A stretch of 64,000 nt of DNA from the NCBI GenBank assembly GCA_026008535.1, contig BRKX01000006.1, positions 1,572,501-1,636,500 of the forward strand, written 5' to 3'. The first letter of the stretch is position 1; each line of letters opens with the position of its first letter. A model generated the notes under the pieces. It did no database searches. It had not been told where the DNA came from and was given only the letters and a program-made list of their open reading frames with translations. Shown one piece after another: positions 45,587-59,900 of this stretch. The DNA comes from Perilla frutescens. Taxonomy: Eukaryota; Streptophyta; Magnoliopsida; Lamiales; Lamiaceae. Position numbers and translations under genes: made by a program.

Positions 45587-47155
45587 TTCAAGGGTGGGTC
45601 GATACGGTATATTGAAATTTTCATGTCCTACTGAAGTTTTGATATCGAAAAATTACATACCGTTCTTGTACTGAAACTTTCGGTATACCAAAGTTTCGAT
45701 ATACATCGTAATAGATATTGATATCGTACCGATATTTTCGGTATACCATACCTACCGATATTATACAGTATACCGAACATTCCGAACTTCCAAGGTATAC
45801 TGAACTTTCATGGTATATCGAAATTTTAAGGTATACCGAAAATACCAAATTTTACATGCCGTACGGATCCAAATTTTGTATTGTTTTTTTTTTTTTTTTT
45901 ACTTTTACTACTTAATATTGGAGAAGAATATAATGTTGTTATTTATTATGTATACTTTTAAATTGTTATTTTCAATTCATGACTCATGTATTTTTTATTA
46001 TATATATGTTTTGAACTTTTTTTGTTAAACTTACTGAATATTATATTTTTCTAAGAATTTAATGAACTATAAAATATTTTTTTATCTTCTTATTTAGTAA
46101 TTTTCTATTATTTATCTTATAACTTACTTTACTCATAAGTTGTAGTTGTAATGTTGTTAATTTATTATCTTTTATTAGTGATGTTCAACTTCAACATCTA
46201 AACATCAAAGTGTTATTATCATAATTTACGTATATTATAGTTTCTTATTATTATTTTATTATTTTTTTTAACTTTTAGTGCTTAATATTGGAATAATATA
46301 ATGTTGCTATTTATTATGTATACTTTTAAATTATTCATTTTCAATTCATAACTCATTTATTTTTTATTATATATATTTTATAATATTTATGTTAAACTTA
46401 CTGAATATTATATTTATTTAGAATTTAATGAATTGTAATTTTTTTTTTATCTTCTTATTTAGTAATTTTGTTTTATTTCTCTTTTTTTTTTTAACTTTTA
46501 GTGTTTAATATTGAAGAGGAGTATTGAGTGTTTAATAATAAAATGAATAAGATTACTATTTTTTAATTATTACATATAACTTTCAAATTTCAATTGTTCA
46601 CTTTATTATGTAATAGTTTAAATTATGCCTGATTTATATGACATATTAATCAAATTGTAAATGTATGTTGCAATTCTGTATTGATATTATCATTTGATTT
46701 TTTTTTCTTTTATTGATATTTAGTTATCACTTATTATATTTTGTAGTCATGTGTAATCAAATGAAATTAGTGTATTGCAATCACCATAAGTTGTAAAAAA
46801 AAATCATCGGTATATTAAGGTATACCGATATACCGTTTATACCAATATATACCAAAGTATCAATATACACCGATATACCAACATACCGATATATACCGAA
46901 CTATCGATATATACCGAAAATTCAGTATACCGAATACCGATATATATATAAAAAATATCAGTATATACCGAATAATGCCGTATACCGAAAATTCGATATG
47001 CCGCAATATATCAATAATTTTCAAATTTCATATCGATACCGTACAAAAAATTATCGATATGATATCATACCGTATTGAAAATTTCAATATACTAAAAATT
47101 CAACATTTTTTATATTTTTTTATTTCAATATTTCGGTATTTTTCTCCACCCTCTT
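45587..47155. mobile_element. ~1.57-kb element with TATACCGA-rich ends
   Basis: The first about 280 bp and last about 360 bp are saturated with GGTATACCGA/TCGGTATACC-type words in both orientations. The middle is AT-rich and carries an internal direct duplication. Outer ends GGGTGGGTCGATACGGTAT and (reverse strand) GGGTGGAGAAAAATACCG are loosely inverted, as in hAT-type MITEs, but no clear target duplication was found. No coding region. Classification uncertain. Confidence 0.6.
45888..46500 (+). repeat. ~370-bp direct duplication inside the TATACCGA-rich element
   Basis: The block starting ACTTTTA.TACTTAATATTGG (45901) and containing TTATTATGTATACTTTTAAATT and TCAATTCAT.ACTCAT.TATTT recurs about 370 bp later (46273 on). 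A third start, ACTTTTAGTGTTTAATATTG, appears at 46493. Confidence 0.75.
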
Positions 47156-47379
47156 AGGCCTTGTTGACTTTTCGTAATTAAAAGAGCTACTATTGTCTTT
47201 TTTTTATAATTAATAGATTTGGTGGACCGGAAAAAAAAAAGTAAAAAAGAAAAAAAGATTTGGTGGACCCACATAAAAAATACTGACTAATTAAATTAGT
47301 GACGTGATGTCGGGCCGGGCTACGGGTACTATACAATACCATAATCCAAAAAGCCCAATTATTTAGAGTTACTTATATT

Positions 47380-47931
47380 TTCTTGACACGTGGCATAAAC
47401 CCTTTTTTGATTCTGGTAAATAATAAGTAATAATAATATTTTTATATGAAAAATATATATATCCAGATTCCGACTAATCGTCGGTTTCACTGAAAATTGG
47501 GTTTCCCTCTCTCATTTTCTGCCTATTCTCAAATGATATCGTTTTTTGTTGGTGGATTTTGCTGTCGTATGACGGGTAATTCACGCACCGCTGCTCTATA
47601 AATTTATTTGCAATAAGCCCTAACTTTGATAATTTAAGAGTTATGTTTTCTTTGATACATATTATGATTATGATAGTGAAATCATTTTGATGCTTCTGTA
47701 AGCATAGGCAATTGAGGGGTCTGGAAATCTTTTAGATGTTTTTATTATTTTTTATGTTCATTTATATATTATATAGGGAATTATGATTGAAAGCAGCATG
47801 GTGTGTGGTTCTGTGATTTTCATGGACTTGCAGTTATATTTCAAGAAGCTAGGCTGCTATTATTTTTTAACTTTTGTGGAAATGCTAGGTTTGTGAACAC
47901 TGTGCTTGAGTGAAGAAACTGGAGGGAAAAG
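47380..47931 (+). promoter_or_regulatory. Upstream region of the EDM2-like gene with a G-box
   Basis: A perfect G-box CACGTG (47387-47392, in GACACGTGGC) lies 540 bp before the start codon, and a GCCCAATTA word (47353-47361), common near plant housekeeping promoters, lies just upstream. G-boxes bind bZIP/bHLH factors; function here is untested. The transcript start is not visible. Confidence 0.35.
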
Positions 47932-50900
47932 ATGGCATCTTCTGATGATGAAGGCGAAACAGTTGTGAAAGATGTGTCTGATTATGAATTTACCTATGGT
48001 GTTGAGGATGAATCGATTTCATTTGCCGAGTTACCTGTGGAGTGGAGTGAAGGCGAGGCTCGTGATGGAAAGAAACAGCAAATTTACTTGAAGGGGAAAA
48101 CAGATGATGGGTGCCGCAAAGTATATATCCAGGTTACTGCTTGGAAGTTTGATCTCCTGAAGGGGAAGCCTGAGATCTCAGTGTTGTCGGTACATGGTAA
48201 CTGGATCAAGCTTCTGAAGCCACGGAAGCCTTTTTACAGCATAATCAGAACGGTTCTGGTCACAGTTCATGTTTTACACTTTGCTAAGTGGGATCCTAAG
48301 CGGTCGGAGAAAGCTTTGTGGGATAATCTTGATAAAACTTTCAGGTTAATATTGGAGTTGAGAAAATTCTATGCTACCTTCTCATCCTCTACCTTAACCA
48401 GTAAATCTTGTGAACTCATATCCTGTGTCACATGGGAATTAAATCTTAAAAAAAAACTTGTGTTAGGGTAGTGGATGTGGGGTAGCAGAATCCCGAGTTT
48501 CTTTATGTTTGATATCTCATTTTCATACATCATTGCAGTTTGAATCTTTTTTATTTTTCTGCTGTTCTGTAGCATGTTTGAGAGAAGGCCCTGTGTGGAT
48601 GATCTAGCAGATCACGTACCTTTAATTACAGAAGCCATTAAGAGGGATGAAAAATTGGCGAAGTCCAAGGTTAGTAGTCCTTTCAGGACTAACATGGCAA
48701 TGAACAAGGTTTTGGGAAGTTCTGACCCCATGTTATTTAGTAATTGTACCCTTGTATCAGTTGTATGTGATTCATGATTTGTCTGTTTATTCATCTTCAG
48801 AAGCCATGTTAGCTTCCAGTTGCTTCCATCTCAATTTCTAATGTTTGTCCTTTTCAAAATACTATGAACATTTTGATTTGAAACTGTAACTAAAATTATA
48901 TGATTTGTCGTTTTTTTTATGGCTGATTACTTAAGCTCTAACAAAAAATTTCCCTTTACCCAGATTTTGAGTGAATTCCTTGCGGAAAAACCTTGGGAGA
49001 AGAAAACGTTTAACGAGGTTGCTCTCTCTATCTCTCTCTCTCTCACTCACTCACTGGCACACGTGCACTGAACATATAAAATATGCTCAAGTATAACATC
49101 CTTACTGTGAAGTTAGTTTGATAATGTATATCTGCTGATTTGCAGGATGTCAAGCCTTCGTTTATAGTTGATGATGTCAATGAAAAAGAGGATGTGGTGG
49201 GGGAGTCTGACAAGACTGATTTTCATGAAGATAGTGACTCCGAGGAGGGTGAAGATAGTGACTCCGAAGATGGTGACTGTTTTGATTCTGTGTGTGCAAT
49301 CTGTGATAACGGTGGTAATTTATATATGTATGTTTACCTCCATGATCCTCATTTCACATATAGCACTCCCTATGCTAATTTCCATCTTAATCAGATTCGC
49401 AGTAAACTGCATCATGCTTCATTAGCTTTACACCACTCCCATGCTTATGCTTGCCTGGCGCTATGGTTTCATATCTTGTCAATTTTATTATAACTTAGTG
49501 TTTGCATCATCTTTATAGCAAAGCATAGGAGCGAATTTACATTTCACCGAGGAGACTGAGAGTGAACACAAGAATAAAGATTGGAAGACTCCCTAGTAAT
49601 TTCGTCGTTGATTACTTTCTACTTTTTGCATGGTAGAAAATAACATGACTCAAAGTATGGCTTAAAAAAATGGTCGTGGCGCACGCCTTGAGGCAAGGTT
49701 GTGAAAAACCTCCCGCCTCGACCAGTTTGACTGAGGCATATGCCTGGTGCACCTCTGAATTGGAACACGCACCTGAGGTGTAAGCCCATTAGTCCAGCAT
49801 CTCCTCTCTTCTCATCTCGGAGTCACGATCGAAAATCCTTGGGCTTTACTAAGCCCATTATTGTTAATCAAATTATAGTTATTGGGATATATATTTACAT
49901 TTGAAAAAAAATAGTTACTGCCAACCAAATAATATGTAGGAATTAAAAAAAAAGCTATAAATAATAATAATAAAAAAGCTTAAAATTTGAAACACTTCTT
50001 ATGCTGAGGCTTACTCCTTGATTCTCCTCGAGGCTTGCTGTGGGAAATGCCTCAGTTCCCGATTCCGCTTTTCAAAACCTTGAGTCAAAGGTGAGGTCAC
50101 AATACCATCCTTCCTGTCATTTGTCTTGGTATATGGAACATATAATTTTCTAATGCTTCCTGTGCTTCAGTTTCTGCATTGCCATTGTCTTTCTTCAGAA
50201 GATTCTTGAGTTCCGTTCAATCGTAAATTTGTTTCCCTTACTTTCAGAGAAATGACAACATTTATTACATTTACCTTGTGGGGCTTGACTCTTCTCACCC
50301 AATTTTTATCGTCTTAAATCTTGTGATTCATAAATTTGGCCCAAAAGTGCTAGAGTCCTGGTTTAAGTGGTAATCAGCTTGAATAATGATTACTACTACT
50401 GAATATTGCCTGGTCTAAGGAGATGGCATCCTATGGGTGACAGCTCCTGGTCTCTAGGGGCCTTATTCTTCTTAATATTGAAAAAAGAATACTACCTGTT
50501 GAGTTGACATGGTAGAAGAGAATGCACTAGGAATCATTGTAAAAGCTAAACATAGGCTTTAAACATGTGGATGCAGAAATTAATCTTTCCTATAGAAAAT
50601 ATGAAACCAATCTCGTACCTTTTCCCTTGGAGGCCAAGAGCAATAGAAAATTGGTACCGGATGGGGCCTAATGGTGATCTGTTTATCTTGGGAAAGTTTT
50701 AGGTGTTATTTCATTGTGCAGGCAGCTATGCACAATTTTGGCTCTTCATAATCCGAAATCAGTCTTGTTTCTGATGCTTTTTTTTGGTGTGTGTGCGCAC
50801 GTGCGCGCTTCAGCATGTGCATTTTTTCTTCTTTGTGATGTTAGTTCTAATGTTGGCTTTTATAGATTTTGTCTTTTGTGATTGCAGACTTGTAGTGGTA

Positions 50901-53900
50901 GTTGTTTTGTTTGGTTATTGATGCATTTTCACTGGGTCTTAACTTTGGTAAGTTCTTATGAGTTAGAATGGCTGTTAACATAATACCATCTTGCTCTTTT
51001 GAGGGAACTGTAGTAGTCATCATTACTTCATCTGTCAAAAGAATCACCTGTATTCATTACAAATGAGTACATTGTTCTGTTCATAAATTTATTATGTTAG
51101 CAGAGGACATTACATTTTTTTTGGGATAAGAAATGATAATATTTTCCACATTAGAAAGGATACATATAAGACATTACTTTTGCAAGTTGCATTACAAGTG
51201 AATAATGCAGCTCTTACTTGGTGTTTGAAAATATGTCGAATTCAGCTGCGATGGCAAGTGCATGAGGTCATTTCATGCAACTGTTGACGATGGTGACGAT
51301 TCCGCATGTGAATCTCTGGGCTTGACTGATGCAGAACTGGAAGTATGTTCCCTAATTTCAACTCTCTCTCTGTCTCTCTCTCTCTCTCCCCTCTCTCTGT
51401 TCACATTTCAGGTATCCAGGTGGTCTTTGTTTTAGTAAGCGCTGATGATTCCTGATTTTATTGCCAGGCGATTAAAAATGTTCCTTTTATTTGTGAGAAT
51501 TGCAAGTATAAAAAGCACCAATGCTTTGCATGTGGAAAATTAGGATCTTCTGATGAATCTAATCCTGAGGTATGGAAACCTTATCTTTCTTGGTCATCAT
51601 CTTTAGTCAAGCTATGTGCGAATGGTATCTTGCAGCTGCACAGTTATTTTCTAATGTACCACTGTGAAGATAAATGCCACAAACTTCTCTTTAGTGCATT
51701 TTATTTTTTCTTAATTTCTATTGCATTTAGATAATCATTTTCCAATTTAGACAGTTTTGCATATGTTTAATTTGATGCCTTAATCTTCTCTGTTTCGATT
51801 TTTAAAGTTCTGTTTTGTTTTCCCAACAAGACTTCTATGTTGATTCTCTACCTATTTCCTGCCCTTAAGATTTTATCACGATGCTGATTATCTGCAGGTA
51901 TTTTGTTGTGTTAATGGAGCTTGTGGGTACTTCTATCATCCTCATTGTGTTTCTAGGCTTTTCCATCCTGGGGATAATGCTGCAGCAGAAAAACTACATA
52001 AAAGAATTTCTGCTGGGGAACCATTTGCATGCCCCATTCACAGATGCGATGTTTGTGAGGAGTTGGAAGTGAGGTCACAACGCGATTTGCAATTTGCTGT
52101 GTGTCGTCGCTGTCCAAAGGCATATCATAGAAAATGTTTGCCAAGGTGCTCTAAGTGTCTTCAGGAAATTCGTTTTTGAGTAGATCTTCATGTCTTTTAC
52201 TTAATTCATTGCTAACATTGTAACAGCGAGATTACATTTAAGGATTCTGTTGATGTTCCCCAAAGAGCTTGGGAGGACCTGATACCCAAACGCGTATTGA
52301 TTTACTGCTTGTAAGACCCTTTTTACTTTTTCAGTTTGTGTTTTTTCAGTTTCATCATAGTACTTGTTCTTACCTGATTTTATCCTTGTCATCAGAGCTC
52401 ATACAATCGATACAGATATATCCACACCTCCTAGGGACCATATAATATTCCCAGGCCCTTGGCGTGAGAAAAAGAAAAAGCCTGAGTTAGAATCTAGTAA
52501 AAATAAGAATCTGTCGAAGGAAAGAGGTTTAGCTTCAGAAGACAATGCAGGGAATAAAATTTCTGTAAAACAACAAAAAGCGAATGGTTCGAAAGGAGGT
52601 GGCTTTTCCAGAAAAAGATTAGAGGAACTTCCTACTCGCCCGTCTTCTAAAAAGCAGAAATTAGCCGCAAAAAGAAACTCTTGTGTTAAGTTGAAAGAAT
52701 CTACTAAGGATGAAGGAGGGGTATCTTCTGGTGATGATGGGTCATATGCTACCTTTTGTGATATGGATTCTGAGCCAGTGAACTCCTGCAGCTTGGCAAC
52801 TGGACATGGCAACAATGAGATAACTACGAAGGCGAAGCCAACTCCAAAGAGAACAGATGATGCTTTGACTCTTGATGCCGATGCAAGAAGAAGGTAATGC
52901 ACTTTTCTCATGTTTAGTTATTCTCTCTATCTTGATATCTCAACCATACCCCGTAATGCACCTCTTTTCTATGGAATACTTACCTTTGGCTGATAAATAT
53001 TTGTCATAGAACTGAAGGATTTTCTTTGCACTATCTTACTGTTCGATGTTGCTTAATGCAGAGTATTGACTTTGATGAAAGATGCTTCGTCTTCAATAAC
53101 ACTTGAAGAAGTTAGAAAAAGGCATAAACCGCCATCAACACATGTCCCATATTCAAGATTTTCTGCAGATAATGTTACACTGGGGAAGGTGGAGGGTTCT
53201 ATTCAGGTGTGTGCTAGGTTTTTGGTTGGTACTGATTGTTTAGTCACAGTGGAAGTTAGTAATTTAGTAACTGCAGGCTATACATGCTGCACTGAAGAAA
53301 TTGGATGTGGATGGAGGCAGTATTCAAGATGCCAAAGCAGTTTGTGGGAATGAGCTTCTTGAGCAGGTGTTCAGATGGAAGGTAAGTTCCTTTTGTTTGA
53401 AGGTATATTGGATATATTTAATTTTGGTTCTTCGATCTAGGTTTGTCAAATGAATGTTTGTTCTCACCTCGATGGTATAGATTGTTGATTGCTAATAAAA
53501 TATAGCCTGTGCTAGTTCTCTGCTGTTGCTATAAGTTGATCATCATTGGTGAATGCATTAAATTCTAGAGGAGTTCTGTTTTAACTACCAAAGTAATTGT
53601 GTTGGAGTCAACAGCTTTAGGTTTAGGGATAATCCAAGACAATGGCTAGAGGAGGAGAACTGGTGCATATAAGGATATTGGCAGTGAAATCTGCACTGTA
53701 GACTGTAGTTGCTTGCATGTGATGTAAAATGCAGTACAAAGTTGCTGTTCCTGACTGAGCATGGAAAATTGCTTGATGTTTTAGAAAAACATAATTCATT
53801 ATGTACCACAGCAGATAAGGATGGAAACTGTGTGGATTACCTACATGCCACCACAGAGAAACAAATTTTCAATTTGCTTGCAGTGGAATAGCATTGAACA

Positions 53901-56900
53901 TTGAAGCATTGTGCTAGAGGGAAACCACTCTGCTCCTGGTGTTAGATATGCTTGTAAAAATTCAGTGTTTTTGGCTTGTTGAGTTTAGATTCTTGTAGCA
54001 TTTATATCTATTATTGCAGCTTGGAGGGTGAAGCTGACAAGATATTCTTTGAATAAAGTTGGCAAGCTGCTTGGCCAGTAAAATTAGGAGGTCGTTTGAG
54101 TTGTGTAAACTAGAGAATATCCTTTTTCTTTCTACTCTCCTTGGTTGTTTTCTTACAGATGAGACACTGTGTAAACCTGTAAGTTATGTTCTGAACAGTG
54201 GCAAAGCATCAGGGGAACCAACCATATTCTTGGGCCTAAATGTTGTATCTGATTTATACGAACTACTTCTGGTTCTCCTATCAGAACAGCTTGTGGTTCA
54301 GAGAATTTGATAAGGTTGCTATTCTGTGAGTGCAGATATCTCATGAACAATATCCACCAATTTGATAAGGTTGCTATTCTGTGTGTGCATCACATTGAAA
54401 TTAATTGCAGTAATGGTGGTAGCTACTTGTATGAGATTAAAATTGCACTCGGTGGAGATGAAAGGATTTATTCGCTAGTGACTTGCAAAAGTATGAGTGA
54501 TCTGTGTTCTACAATGTTTTACTGCAGTTTTAGATGGCTTGCGTAACTACTTCAGATGATGACCTTTTGTATTTCAATTGATTTATAAAGAAAGTTCTTT
54601 CTATGTGTATTTAACTTTTATGGTGTGTGACGCTCGTGTACTGTTTTTTATTCATTCAACTTTTATGGTGTGACTACTGTTTTCTTGCATTGAGATTTTT
54701 TTTCATCCTAACTTTTAATTAAACGATGGGTAATATTGCAGGTAACAAGTGATTCTGCAGAATATCTGATTGTTTTTTTCTTTTGTTTTTTGTATAATAG
54801 GATTGTCTGTCTGAGTAGCCACTGAAATAACTATATTTTTTTGAGTTTTCCATGCTTATTTTGGAGATGCTTAAGGTCTTGAAGTTTTGAACCCTTGTTT
54901 ATGTGGTGCGCTATGTTTTGCAGGAGAAGCTGAAAGTTTATCTTGCTCCATTTCTCTATGGCATGCGCTATACATCCTTTGGTCGGCATTTCACCAAAAT
55001 GGATAAACTGATGGAGGTCTGTTGATGTTGCGTTGCCCTTTTCAATGAGGGTTGCCTTTGTAATTCAAGGAGTGCTTATTGGGCTGATAAAAATGTGTTC
55101 TCAAATTTTGGAAATTGTGGTTATAGGTTATGTGTAGGAACTCAGTACGGAGTTAGGTACTAAAACTCACAGGATAGCAGTGGATATGCTCTTAGTCTTG
55201 TAGCTTCTCTTTTATTCACATCTTTGTGTAAATATGAGTTCTCAACACTGCAATATAGGAGAAGAACTACCATCTCCTCTCCTTAAGCAGTGTCTTATTT
55301 GTCTGAAACAAAGTCAACTTTCTGCCACATTCTCACCAGATTGCCTTTTCTATCCCAAAATAAATAATTATTTTTGTATTTGAAAGAAACCAATAGATTT
55401 ACCTGCAAAACCTACCAAGAAGTAAACATATCGGGATAAGCTAGAACCTTAAAACAAAATACTTAAGCCATTCTTCCAGGCATGGAGTAAGTACTAAATA
55501 TGGAACTCGTGTATCTCCATTTTTAGAAATCGTTATTTCAGCACTGTATGTTTGTTTATGACAACCTACTGAATTGTTCTCATAATATCTATGTAAAACA
55601 AGGTGTGCTGTCTGCGCGCCTGATGTATTCCTGCTTTTTTGGGCTTTCCTTTAATTTTTGTTAGCTTATGATGTCTGAAATTTGCCTTCTTTTGCATTGT
55701 CCTGATGAAACTGACATCTTCATTTTCTCTGTTGGTGGTGGTCTCACTGTACAGATAGTTGATATACTCCATTGGTATGTTCAAGATGGGGATATGGTAA
55801 TAAAATTTCTTATCCTTATCATGGAAGGGACTGAATTTTCTGTGTCTCTCTATGTCTTCCCCACCAATCTACTTCGATTTACTAAAAATTATTTCCTGTA
55901 TATTACTTGTTATTTCATTTAAAACAGTTATTTTGTGTTGTCAAATGTCTAGTTATAACTTTGGACACTTAGTTCTTTTGTTTAATAGTAGAGAATATTT
56001 TGAATATTGAAGGATTCAGACTGATCTACCTGGGTCCTGCTGTGAAAATTTTTAGTTTGTTATGTTATTTTGTACTGAAGTAATATTATATGTTATTTGC
56101 TGATGAAGTATGTTTAACATATTTTTAATGCTTTTACATGCAGTGTGAGTTTTCTTGTTTTACTATTTCATTGGTACAATATTAAAGTTGAGTTTAAATA
56201 ATTCAACACAACTAATAATTATATGAATAAAATAATTTGTAGCACATGGGATGTGCACTGGTTTATTTTATTGGAAATTGTGCAAATCCGGCTAGAACAT
56301 GACTTTCAGAATATTTTAAAATTTAACTATTATAAACCCATCAAAGAAGATGTTTTGGGGATGGGGGTGGGGTGGGGGTGGGGGAGGGAGGGGTAATGTT
56401 TGAACATGATGGTGAATTCTTGTGCCAAGTACGATCAAAGAATCAAAATAGTGAAGTGGCTAGCACAATCATTGGAGACAATCAGCTGCTCTAAGTTGCT
56501 TGCAAAGGGGTTACCACCAATCTATTTGGCCATTGGATGCTATCACAATGACTTGAACCTCCTAATTGTGTGCTTTATAGGGTGTTTTCTTAATGTATAT
56601 AACTAGATATCATATCTTACTCAGAATTTAGCTTGAACAGGGGATGGATACCAACTTTGGTGGGTCAGGTCTGGGGTTTAGCTTGGAACTGACAGTATTG
56701 CTGTGGATTATGTGTCAAAGCTATCAAAGATTTGGGCAATCTGAATTTGGTGATTTCCTTAAAGAGTAGTGTAGTCTGAATAATATCATGATAAGCTCAA
56801 GGTTTTCCTGCATTTAAATGAATTCACTTTATTTGCTGCTAATTCACATGAGTTTCAGAGTTTCCTATTGTATAAATTTTGTTAAAGACATTCTAGATTG

Positions 56901-59900
56901 GTTGTATGGTTTGTTTAGTTTTTAAGTACACTTCAAATGTGTTATCTTCACTCTTAACTCTGAACTTTGTTGTTTTCCTTGTTCAGCTAGTTGATTTTTG
57001 CTGTGGTTCAAATGACTTCAGCTGCTTTATGAAAAAGAAGCTTGATGAGATGGGGAGGTTATGCTCATTCAAAAACTATGACATCCTGCAACCTAAGGTT
57101 AACACCTTCACACCATTTTACTTTTTTGTTTTTGAATGGGCTATATCATAATAAACAAAATATTGCAATCCCTGAGTGCATTCAATGCAATATTTAATAC
57201 AGAATCAGCTCCTCTTGGGTGTTTTAGTATGCCTTTTGTTGAGAATGGTAATTGGTATAAGATTCATCAAACTAATTTTGATAATTTTGGAATTGCCTTA
57301 ATATGTAGTTCTACAATCCTAGAGACCAAGGACCTGTTATCAATCATCTCTCTCACAATTCCCCTTCATAACTCATGTAGCTCAACTACCCAAAAATCTT
57401 GGGCTCCACAGAATCACATGCACCGCACAGACCAAGGGGTACTTATTTTTGAGTGCCATTTTGGTGTATGCGGATTTCGACGGAATAGATTATGACCAAG
57501 TTTCTTCTGACTTGTAAGTTCGACTAAATATTATACCCTTTTTTTTATCAGTTTCCCTTACTAGGCTGAGAGTATGAGAAATATGAGTTTTGATATAGGT
57601 GATATTGATGGAATTTAAAATATAGTAATGGGGCTTTTGAAATCTAGAGCCTTTGGTGGCTGCCTATGTTTTTAGATGAGAAATGCTTAAGATGACTTCT
57701 CTCCAATGTTGTCATGGGACATTCTTGTGTATAAGGATTCTCTTGGAAACTCTAGCTCCGTCTTCTCTTATTACCGCGCATTTTCCATGATGTTTGGAGG
57801 GGTGGGTGGGTGGGGATTTTGGTTGGTGAATGTGGCGAACTTATGCAGGTATGTTGGTTCTATATGGAAATATTAACATGATGTTATATGATCATTTATT
57901 CACCACATATATGTTGACTTAGACTTGGTGGTATCTGGTGCATTTGCAAATTGAGATGATATATCCCTTGTCTCAAAAGTGAAATTGTAGTTGCTAACAA
58001 GAGTGCTTTTTGAGATTTATGTGATCCTTATAGGATTTCTTGGGTTTATTTTTGTGTCTGTTTTGTAGAATGATTTTAATTTTGAGCGACGAGACTGGAT
58101 GGGAGTGAAACAAGACGAGCTGCCAGACGGGTCTCAGTTGGTGAGACTAATTTTTCTCTTTGCTTTAATGCCTCCAATCAAATTATTTGCAACTGATATG
58201 GTTTGTTTGGTTAGATCATGGGGCTGAACCCGCCGTTTGGAGTGAATGCTGCACTTGCCAACAAATTTATCAATAAAGCTCTTGAATTCAAACCAAAACT
58301 ACTAATTCTTATCATTCCTCGGGAGACACAGCGGTATTTTTTTTCCTCTTTAAACTTCGTACTTTATCCAGAAATCGCAACCATAAGATCGGTGCATATA
58401 AAGAGGATTTGAGAGGGCTAATTTTTCATTTTGCCTTTTGTTATCAGATTAGATGAAAAGGAATCTCCATATGATCTGATTTGGGAGGATGATCAAATGT
58501 TGGCTGGCAAAGTAAGTTTTCTCAGTCATTTCTCATGATCTGTTTATTTCTTCTGGTAATCTCTTCGTCCATTTTATTTTATGAATGCTCTTCATTATTC
58601 TGTGTCTATTCCAGTCATTTTATCTACCTGGATCTGTCGATGTAAACGACAAACAAATCGAGGATTGGAACGTAACTCCACCGGTACTTTATCTCTGGAG
58701 TCGACCCGATTTCACACCCAAACACAGGGATATCGCTGAACAGCACCACCACCTATCTGGCGCTTTAAAGAGCAATAACTTGGATGGGGGTCATAACGAG
58801 CTGCCCGCCCCTGATGCAGCTGAGGCATCTGATCACAAATCCCCCATAGGAGACGAAGACAAACATGCAGATACACCTAAAGACCCGGAGCAGACAGGCA
58901 AGGAGATTATAATTCACCAGGAGGATTTGCCACGCGACGTCCACAGCACTGAAGCTGGTAAAAATCACACACTAGTGAAGAATCATTCAGGATCGAGTTC
59001 CAAGAATTTTGGTGGGAAAGGAAACAAGAAAAGACCACCAGGTAACAGGTTTCTGAAGAACAAATCCTGCAGCAAACTTTCAGAGTCTCGCCCTCGGTTG
59101 CCCAATACGGGTACCTATCCATCCGAACATGTTGAAGCTCCATCACAAGTTCGTTCTGAAAGGGGCGACCATCAGCAGCAGCATCTCTATGAGAGCAACT
59201 TGTCTGTGCATCGGCAGCCGCCTTACTCTCAAACAGAACATAATGGGAATGGCTATCAGCCGTTGACTCAGAGCAACTTAACTCCGTATCATCATCATCA
59301 GCAACAGCAGCAGCAGCAGCAGCAGCATTACTCTCAAACAGAAGGTGTTGGGATTGTGGATGATGATTTGTTGATGAAGTACATCGAGCCTCATCGTGGT
59401 ATGGCTAGCATGCATGCATACAGCGAGAGCCCTCGGCCTGCATATGGTCGGAGCCCCATCCCTGACTATGATTTTGCTGTTTCAAGTGATCAGCAGCGAT
59501 TGATGGAGTCTCCACCTCCCTATCCATTACATCAAAATGTCCATAGAAGAGAGCTGCAGCAGCAGCCTAATCATTGGTATCCTTCTCCCACTCCTCTTCG
59601 TCATTACCATGAGACTGTGTACCCTCCTCCGCCACCTCCCCCTCTGCATCAACGGAATATAGCTGCTGCTTCTGGTGGGACGAGCACACCTGTAGCAGAT
59701 AGATACGCTCCTCGGTTGGATGAGGCGCATCATTCTATGACAATGCCATATGGTCATCTGAATCATGCACCTCCGATGGTTCCTAGAGACTACAGTCTTG
59801 GTCCACGACCACAACCACAGCTACCTTCGCAGTTTGCTCCGGGTCCGTACCGCCCGTCGTATTCCCAGCAACATAGATCTTCAGGGTGGCTTCAGGAGTA

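Noticed and set aside
52399..52911. 170-codon minus-strand ORF
   Set aside because: It lies opposite the 498-bp exon of the EDM2-like gene, whose splice junctions and protein similarity are clear.
53382..54923. Several ORFs of 60-84 codons within an EDM2-like intron
   Set aside because: No initiation context, domain or splice support; the flanking exons join in frame as a normal intron.
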